DNA from: Aquirufa ecclesiirivi
GTDB taxonomy: Bacteria > Bacteroidota > Bacteroidia > Cytophagales > Spirosomataceae
Length of the DNA: 58,562 bases
Reading direction: 5' to 3'
Assembly (NCBI RefSeq): GCF_011250515.1
Contig: NZ_JAANOP010000012.1
Location: forward strand, 1-58,562
The position numbers and the translations under genes were made by a program. A model generated the notes under the pieces. The model ran no database searches. It saw nothing but the letters and a program-made list of their open reading frames with translations, and was not told where the DNA came from. Positions 53,405 to 58,562 of the stretch are shown in pieces (positions within the stretch are counted from its first letter, which is position 1; each line of letters begins with the position of its first letter).

Positions 53405-54456
53405 ACTTTCCAAATCCACTGGCGGGTATCAGCTACCTCACCTAAACGGATGTGATTGATTTCATGAAATACTTTGGAAGAAAAGTCACTTTCTTTTCTG
53501 GCAGGTAATTCATAATCGATCCCTTCAAAAGCAATGACTTGAATCGGGGCAATCACAGCCGCTGTTCCAGCACCAAATGCTTCGGTTACCGCTCCTGATT
53601 GGATCCCTTCCACCAATTCCTTCACAGAAAGAGGTCTTTCTTCTACTTTCATGCCCCAGTCTTTGGCTATTTGCAAGACCGACTTTCTGGTGACTCCATC
53701 TAAAATAGTATCACCCGTAGGAGCAGTCACAAGAGCGCCATTCACCACAAACATCAAGTTCATGGTTCCCGCTTCCTCTACATATTGATGGGTAGCGGCA
53801 TCTGTCCAAATGATTTGATCGTAACCTGCTTTATTGGCTTCCTGCGTTGGATATAAAGATCCCCCATAATTTCCTGCGTTTTTAGAGAATCCTACGCCAC
53901 CCTTAGCTGCACGAATGTATTCTGTTTCTACACGAACACGCAATGGCTTGGCATAGTAAGAGCCTACTGGACAAAGAAAAATGATGAACTTGTAGGTATT
54001 AGAAGGTGAAACACCCACATACTCATCCGTAGAAAACATGAAAGGGCGAATGTAAAGGGAACAACCTTCTTTGGCTGGAACCCATGCCTTATCCATTTGC
54101 AATAATTGCCTCAATCCCCCTAAAAAAATCTCTTCAGGGACTTCCGGCATGCACATCCGAAGGGCAGATTTATTGAAACGTTTGAAATTCTCTTCTGGAC
54201 GAAAAACCAAAATATCGTCTTGTTTGGAGCGATAGGCTTTCATTCCTTCGAAAATAGCTTGTCCATAATGCAAGGACATCATGGCTGGCTGATAGCTCAA
54301 TGGGCCGTAAGGTTGAATGCTTACTTTTTGCCAAGCGCCATCGGCATAATCCGCAACTAACATATGGTCAGCAAAACTGCGACCGAAAACTAAGTGATCA
54401 AAATCAACCTCATTGATTCGAGATTGGGCTATGGGTTTTATTTCTATTTGCATCAT
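53401..54456 (-). CDS. ilvE: Branched-chain amino acid aminotransferase
   Basis: 351 residues, fold-type IV PLP enzyme. YGQAIFEGMKAYRSKQD and RPEENFKRFNKSALRM at the front, the PLP-Lys region GGVGFSKNAGNYGGSLYPTQEA, and the cofactor block EEAGTMNLMFV with TDILDGVTRKSVLQIA-like sequence near 245-265. Final step in Ile, Leu and Val synthesis and the first of their breakdown. A second Met at codon 2 is an equally good start. Convergent with the lipoprotein, sharing CTAG. Confidence 0.97.
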   Translation of the reverse strand: MMQIEIKPIAQSRINEVDFDHLVFGRSFADHMLVADYADGAWQKVSIQPYGPLSYQPAMMSLHYGQAIFEGMKAYRSKQDDILVFRPEENFKRFNKSALRMCMPEVPEEIFLGGLRQLLQMDKAWVPAKEGCSLYIRPFMFSTDEYVGVSPSNTYKFIIFLCPVGSYYAKPLRVRVETEYIRAAKGGVGFSKNAGNYGGSLYPTQEANKAGYDQIIWTDAATHQYVEEAGTMNLMFVVNGALVTAPTGDTILDGVTRKSVLQIAKDWGMKVEERPLSVKELVEGIQSGAVTEAFGAGTAAVIAPIQVIAFEGIDYELPARKESDFSSKVFHEINHIRLGEVADTRQWIWKV

Positions 54457-54471
54457 ATTAAATCGTATTGG

Positions 54472-55026
54472 CTACCTGCCAGAGTTCCAAGGGATTTCAG
54501 GAATTCCTAAAGAATGATGGAGATAACGGCACATCATGAATAAATAATCCGATAATCTATTTAAATAAGCGATGGATATTTGATAAGCTTCTTCTTTTTC
54601 TTCTGCTTGAACCCATCTAATGAGGCTGCGTTCTGCACGGCGGCAAACAGTGCGGCAAACTTGTGCCAAGGCAATTGTCTCGTGACCACCGGGCAGAATA
54701 AAGACTCGCATGGGTGTTAGTACCTCATCCATCTCATCAATTAATCCTTCCAGCGCAACAATATCATGAAGCTCAATGAGCTTCATATTTCCTAAAAATT
54801 CGGTAGAATCACAGGCCACATAAGCCCCGAGAACAAATAAACTCGTTTGAATACCAAGTACTTTGGCATTCAAGGCATCCGACAGCTGTGTATTCAATAA
54901 ACCTAAATAGGAATTCAACTCATCGATATCCCCAATGGCATCAATTCGCAAATCCGATTTAGATACACCATTTCCATCAGCAAGCCGAGTAAAACCCTTA
55001 TCTCCGTTTTTAGTATAGATTGCCAT
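54472..55026 (-). CDS. Cob(I)alamin adenosyltransferase, PduO type
   Basis: 184 residues. Family signature YTKNGDKGFTRLADG at the N-terminus (ATP loop), DELNSYLGLL, LPGGHETIALAQVCRTVCRRAERSL and NRLSDYLFMMCRYLHH. Transfers the adenosyl group of ATP to cob(I)alamin to make coenzyme B12; used here for salvage unless a full cobalamin pathway lies elsewhere. 15 bases upstream of ilvE on the same strand, so probably first in that transcript. Confidence 0.95.
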   Translation of the reverse strand: MAIYTKNGDKGFTRLADGNGVSKSDLRIDAIGDIDELNSYLGLLNTQLSDALNAKVLGIQTSLFVLGAYVACDSTEFLGNMKLIELHDIVALEGLIDEMDEVLTPMRVFILPGGHETIALAQVCRTVCRRAERSLIRWVQAEEKEEAYQISIAYLNRLSDYLFMMCRYLHHSLGIPEIPWNSGR

Positions 55027-55172
55027 GGCTCTTTTGTATAAGGTACAAATCTACTTTTTTCAAGCCTGAATAACAAGAATGAGGTATAATTATCATTTTC
55101 CCCATGGAAAGAAAACAAAGATTAGGTCAGTTAGATTTTCAGACCTAATTTTGTGGACATTTTAATCAACGT

Positions 55173-55679
55173 ATGTCGATCGATCATTTCTTTTCTCGAG
55201 TATGGCGCATCATTTCCATCATTGGATTTGGAGTCTCTCTTCTATTTATATACCGTGGCTTACCCGATCCTACCGCCGTACATTTTGGCGAGACTGGTCG
55301 TGGCGATGGATTTCTACCTAAAGAAGAAGTATTTTATTTGACGGCAGGCATCATGACCTTGATTAATATGCTGGCCTTGCTTTTAATCAAAAACATCCAG
55401 AAAATACCTGATAATCAATTCACTAGCATACTTTCTCCCTTTAAGAAAAAAGGCGGCACTAGGATCAAAGAAACGTTGGGGCATTGGTTGCACATGTTAC
55501 CGGCTTTGATTAATACTTTCATGATTTTGGTATTAAGGGCCTTGCTTTTACTGAACGACGAAAGAACTTATAACCAAGACTTTTCCTATTATCCCATCAT
55601 AGGAATTATCGCATTGGTCATTTGGATTGCTTACCTACCTGTTCGCTTACTGACCTATTCGGATTATTTGGAAGAATAA
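55173..55679 (+). CDS. Small integral membrane protein (DUF1648-like)
   Basis: 168 residues with four hydrophobic segments (IISIIGFGVSLLFIYRG, FYLTAGIMTLINMLALLLI, LINTFMILVLRALLLL, YYPIIGIIALVIWIAYLPV). The segment LPDPTAVHFGETGRGDGF between the first two resembles the P-x-H-F-G-x-x-G-x-x-D/G motif of DUF1648 proteins. Function unknown. Its stop and the start of the next gene share one base (TAATG), so it is coupled to the queA-like gene. Confidence 0.7.
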   Translation: MSIDHFFSRVWRIISIIGFGVSLLFIYRGLPDPTAVHFGETGRGDGFLPKEEVFYLTAGIMTLINMLALLLIKNIQKIPDNQFTSILSPFKKKGGTRIKETLGHWLHMLPALINTFMILVLRALLLLNDERTYNQDFSYYPIIGIIALVIWIAYLPVRLLTYSDYLEE

Positions 55680-56902
55680 TGAAGCTTCAATTAGCCCCTT
55701 TATCGATTCAGGCATTTGATTATCATTTACCTGAATCCAGCATCGCTTTACATCCTAGTCCTAGTAGAGATGCATCCCGACTATTGGTTTCCAAAAACGG
55801 CCAAATTGCACACCATCGTTTTTATGATATTTTAGATGTCATACCAAACAACAGTCTACTGGTTTTTAATAATACCCGAGTAATTCCTGCTCGTATACAT
55901 CTCAAAAAATCAACGGGAGCTACGATAGAGCTATTTTTATTGAAGCCTTTGGCATCTCAAATGGCTACTCAACTTACCATGGAAACCCAGCATGAGGTGG
56001 AATGGGAGTGTTTGGTAGGAAATAAAAAACGTTGGAAAGAAGGTGAAATCCTGCAACAAGTAATCAAGATGGATGACGAAGAAATCCAATTGGTATTGCA
56101 TTGGATAGACCGAGAAAAAAATTGGGTAAAAATCACTTGGAACAGTACGCATTTATTTGCGGAGATATTAAATGCCTTTGGCCAAATCCCTCTCCCACCC
56201 TATTTGGGTAGAGATTTAGATGAAGAAGACCAAGAAAGATACCAAACCATATTTTCCAAAGAATTAGGTGCTGTGGCCGCTCCCACAGCTAGCCTTCATT
56301 TTACCCAAGCCATATTGGATCAAATTCCTACTAAAGGACATCAAAGTACTTTCATTACATTACATGTGGGGGCAGGAACCTTTCTTCCAGTGAAAGAAGA
56401 AAATGTAGCCAATCATCCCATGCATCGGGAACAATTGATTTTTTCCATTCCTATGATGGAAGCCATATTAAATCATGCGGGTCCTATTGTACCTGTTGGC
56501 ACTACCGCTTTACGGGCATTGGAAAGCTTGTATTGGTCGGGTGTGTATTTATTAGAACAAAGAGAAATACCTAAAGCGGGTTTTATCTTAGCTAAGGAAT
56601 TTGCTTACCAGCCTAGAGATAAAACATATACTGTCAAAGAATCATTGGAAAGCGTCATCAGCTATTTGCAAGCCAATGGCCAAGAACAATGGATAGCGGA
56701 AACGGAATTATTGATCATGCCCGGCTATGAACTACACCTATGTGATGCCTTAATAACCAATTTTCATCAGCCGAAATCAACGCTATTGGTATTAGTTGCA
56801 GCCCTGATTGGCGACCATTGGAAAGAGGTATATGCGGAGGCCCAAGAACAGGGCTATCGCTTTTTAAGTTATGGAGATACGTCATTGTTATTCAAACAGT
56901 AG
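55679..56902 (+). CDS. QueA-like SAM:tRNA ribosyltransferase-isomerase, long form
   Basis: 407 residues against about 345-360 for typical QueA. Typical blocks: FDYHLPESSIALHPSPSRDASRLLV, LLVFNNTRVIPARI, VAAPTASLHFT, TLHVGAGTFLPV and YRFLSYGDTSLLF. Divergent ones: VGTTALRALESLY (usually VGTTSVRTLE) and NFHQPKSTLLVLVAAL (usually NFHLPxSTLLMLV). True QueA makes epoxyqueuosine in tRNA; this could be that enzyme or a Bacteroidota paralogue. Frame open to 55622, but ATG at 55679 is the coupled start. Confidence 0.8.
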   Translation: MKLQLAPLSIQAFDYHLPESSIALHPSPSRDASRLLVSKNGQIAHHRFYDILDVIPNNSLLVFNNTRVIPARIHLKKSTGATIELFLLKPLASQMATQLTMETQHEVEWECLVGNKKRWKEGEILQQVIKMDDEEIQLVLHWIDREKNWVKITWNSTHLFAEILNAFGQIPLPPYLGRDLDEEDQERYQTIFSKELGAVAAPTASLHFTQAILDQIPTKGHQSTFITLHVGAGTFLPVKEENVANHPMHREQLIFSIPMMEAILNHAGPIVPVGTTALRALESLYWSGVYLLEQREIPKAGFILAKEFAYQPRDKTYTVKESLESVISYLQANGQEQWIAETELLIMPGYELHLCDALITNFHQPKSTLLVLVAALIGDHWKEVYAEAQEQGYRFLSYGDTSLLFKQ

Positions 56903-56923
56903 ACGAATTCAAGCAAATATGTT

Positions 56924-56931
56924 TATTTTTG
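56924..56931 (+). promoter_or_regulatory. -7 element of the tyrS promoter
   Basis: TATTTTTG, exact TAnnTTTG match, 31 bases upstream of the tyrS ATG. No TTG at the right distance upstream. Confidence 0.45.
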
Positions 56932-56961
56932 CGACCATTTTATTTATGACAACCCAAGAAA

Positions 56962-58254
56962 ATGCAAGGTAATTTTATCGAGGAATTGAGATGGAGAGGC
57001 ATGTTACACGACATGATTCCCGGCTTAGAAGAGCAATTAGCTAAAGAAATGACGACGGCATACATTGGCTTTGACCCGACTGCGCCTAGTTTGCACATCG
57101 GAAACTTAGCTGCTATTATGTTGTTAAAGCATTTCCAATTAGCAGGTCATAAGCCCATTGCCTTGGTGGGAGGCGCTACAGGAATGATTGGGGATCCATC
57201 GGGAAAGAATGCTGAGCGGGAGTTTTTGTCGGAAGATACCTTGCGGGAGAATCAAGTTGGGATTCAAAAGCAATTAGAGAAGTTTTTAGAATTCCATGCA
57301 GGAGCTAATTCGGCGGAAGTAGTAAATAATTACGATTGGTTCAAAGAGTTTAGTTTTTTGGGTTTTTTGCGAGAAGCAGGTAAGTTTTTAACGGTGAATT
57401 ACATGATGTCGAAAGATTCGGTAAAAAACCGCTTGGAAACGGGCCTTTCTTTTACGGAATTCTCTTATCAGTTATTGCAGGGTTATGATTTCTATCATTT
57501 GTACAAAACCAAGAACGTCCGTTTACAAATGGGAGGTTCGGATCAGTGGGGTAATATTACCACAGGTACGGAAATCATTCGTAGGAAGGAAGGTACAGGA
57601 GAAGATGAAACGGATCGTGCTTTTGCTTTAACTACTCCCTTAGTTACCAAAGCCGATGGCACCAAGTTTGGTAAATCGGAATCGGGCAATGTATGGTTAG
57701 ATCCTAGTAAGACTAGTCCTTATGAGTTTTATCAATTTTGGTTAAATACTGCGGATGCGGATGTGCCTAGATTATTGCGCGTATTCACGTTGTTTACGCA
57801 AGCAGAGATTGAAAGCATGGAAAAGCAGCATGCGGAGGCTCCACATTTGCGTTTGTTGCAAAAGGCCTTGGGTCAGGAAGTAACCACTCGGGTACATGGG
57901 GCTCAGGTCTGCGAGGAAGTGATTGAGGCATCGACGATACTATTTGCTAAAGATGCCATTGAGCAATTGGAAGCAGCAGCGGAACGTGTATTCCAACAAC
58001 TACCGATTTATCAGGTGAGTACAGAGGCGATGGCTGAATGCCAAAATTTGACAGATTTAATCAGTGTGGGATGTAATCATTTAATCTGTAGTTCCAAAGG
58101 AGAGGCACGTAAAGCCATCCAAGGAAATGCGATTAGTGTGAATAAAGTAAAAGTGAATAATCCACAAGCAAATATTGATTTTCCGTTATTGCGTAATAAA
58201 TACTTATTAATTGGAAACGGAAAACAAAAAAATTACATTCTGGCTATCAGCTAG
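56962..58254 (+). CDS. tyrS: Tyrosyl-tRNA synthetase
   Basis: 430 residues. Class I signatures are PSLHIGNL (HIGH variant HIGN, usual for TyrRS) and TKFGKSESG (KMSKS variant); tyrosine pocket residues in AYIGFDPT and [10 protein letters not shown], and a C-terminal S4 RNA-binding domain ([22 protein letters not shown]). An 8-codon frame (ATG at 56946, stop at 56970-56972) overlaps the start in another frame. No terminator hairpin with T-run after the stop; the rRNA promoter follows at once. Confidence 0.97.
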   Translation: MQGNFIEELRWRGMLHDMIPGLEEQLAKEMTTAYIGFDPTAPSLHIGNLAAIMLLKHFQLAGHKPIALVGGATGMIGDPSGKNAEREFLSEDTLRENQVGIQKQLEKFLEFHAGANSAEVVNNYDWFKEFSFLGFLREAGKFLTVNYMMSKDSVKNRLETGLSFTEFSYQLLQGYDFYHLYKTKNVRLQMGGSDQWGNITTGTEIIRRKEGTGEDETDRAFALTTPLVTKADGTKFGKSESGNVWLDPSKTSPYEFYQFWLNTADADVPRLLRVFTLFTQAEIESMEKQHAEAPHLRLLQKALGQEVTTRVHGAQVCEEVIEASTILFAKDAIEQLEAAAERVFQQLPIYQVSTEAMAECQNLTDLISVGCNHLICSSKGEARKAIQGNAISVNKVKVNNPQANIDFPLLRNKYLLIGNGKQKNYILAIS

Positions 58255-58263
58255 TTGCTGCAT

Positions 58264-58310
58264 TATTGGCGAATAAATTAAAAAATTATTAAAAAATTTC
58301 TTCGCCAATA
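58264..58310. repeat. Perfect 10-base inverted repeat around two phased 11-base A-tract repeats
   Basis: TATTGGCGAA (58264-58273) and TTCGCCAATA (58301-58310) are perfect inverted arms. Inside, ATTAAAAAATT occurs twice head to tail (58277-58287 and 58288-58298), so the six-A tracts are 11 bases apart, about one DNA turn. The right arm ends one base before the rRNA promoter TTG. Confidence 0.9.
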
Positions 58311-58311
58311 G

Positions 58312-58342
58312 TTGCACAAAATAAATAAACCGTGCATCTTTG
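58312..58342 (+). promoter_or_regulatory. rRNA operon promoter
   Basis: TTG at 58312-58314, a 20-base spacer, CATCTTTG at 58335-58342 (TAnnTTTG with one change). The A/T-rich block just upstream resembles an UP element. It is followed by a 16S-type leader, so it most likely drives the rRNA operon. Start of transcription expected near 58347. Confidence 0.75.
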
Positions 58343-58562
58343 CACTCCCAATCGCTAGCTAAACGAGCAAGCGCAATAAACGAAGCGAGTACAAGGACGG
58401 AGTTTCGACGAAGTTCAAAATGCCAAGCAAGTTTAAAAGAGTTCTTTGACGTGTTGATAAAAGGAAAAAGTTTTTAATCATTTAAAGTGGTTAAGAAGAG
58501 AAAAATAGCATTCAAGACAAGGATAATGACAATTCTTATTTTAATAGTAAGAGCAAAGTCAA
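58343..58562 (+). other. Leader of a 16S rRNA gene (rRNA itself beyond the window)
   Basis: The stretch contains GAGTTCTTTGACGTGTTG (58439-58456), a sequence typically found in Bacteroidota shortly before 16S rRNA, followed by an A/G-rich segment. The 16S start (AGAGTTTGATC) is not reached. No open frame fits here. Confidence 0.7.

Overview
The window is a chromosomal segment of a Bacteroidota bacterium, most likely a pigmented Cytophagales member (an Aquirufa/Spirosomaceae-like freshwater organism is my best guess, not proven). Support: a MurF-Alr fusion, several promoters of the Bacteroidota type (TTG, about 20 bases, TAnnTTTG), almost no Shine-Dalgarno sequences, a bacillithiol-type YtxJ protein, a subtilase with a type IX-like C-terminal domain, a TonB receptor with a carboxypeptidase-like N-domain, an acyl-ACP desaturase, a lycopene cyclase and a moderate, A/T-leaning composition.

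Layout. 1-190: the tail of an IS3-type transposase and a run of A/T-rich heptamers. 191-3067: yedK (abasic-site shield), a VOC protein, a SIMPL protein and a secreted beta-propeller. 3069-3480: a convergent intergenic gap filled by a striking array of exactly 44 heptamers. 3481-10552: a DNA-damage cassette, DnaE2-like polymerase and DinB on the minus strand, diverging from an autocleavable XRE-S24 (LexA-like) repressor followed by Tex; a 15-base palindrome lies in the divergent promoter. 10679-13940: a metal-handling operon (secreted small protein, TonB receptor, heavy-metal-binding peptide, HMA protein). 13994-16768: subtilase and a membrane acyltransferase. 16975-20639: an A/T-rich McrBC restriction pair. 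20789-23901: ROK kinase, RsgA, KDO transferase. 23968-28551: YtxJ, an outer-membrane protein, LipA, lycopene cyclase, then MetK on its own promoter. 28615-32178: HPF, a FAN1-type nuclease, Pgk. 32271-37749: MurF-Alr, an ArsR regulator with a small partner, FumC, an ArsC/Spx-like protein. 37788-43614: a TRIC channel, DUF4242, an ABC-2 exporter, an H1-like lysine-rich protein, a tRNA/rRNA methyltransferase and an acyl-ACP desaturase. 43680-48608: a GH32 fructanase overlapping lpxH, then ftsH and rsfS. 48699-52626: BirA, acyl-CoA ligase, an Omp85-type protein. 52823-58254: lipoprotein, IlvE, cobalamin adenosyltransferase, a membrane protein coupled to a QueA-like enzyme, TyrS. 58264-58562: a strong rRNA promoter with phased A-tracts and the leader of a 16S rRNA gene that begins beyond the window.

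Most genes are housekeeping and intact. The points of most interest are the repressor-DinB-DnaE2 translesion cassette with its candidate operator, the binary heptamer array abutting the polymerase gene, the inverted repeat with two perfect 11-base A-tract repeats at the rRNA promoter, the ftsH terminator that runs straight into the lpxH start codon, and a small histone-H1-like protein. YedK, DinB/DnaE2/S24 and FAN1 together suggest a well-developed response to DNA damage. All function calls come from reading motifs; no database search was possible.
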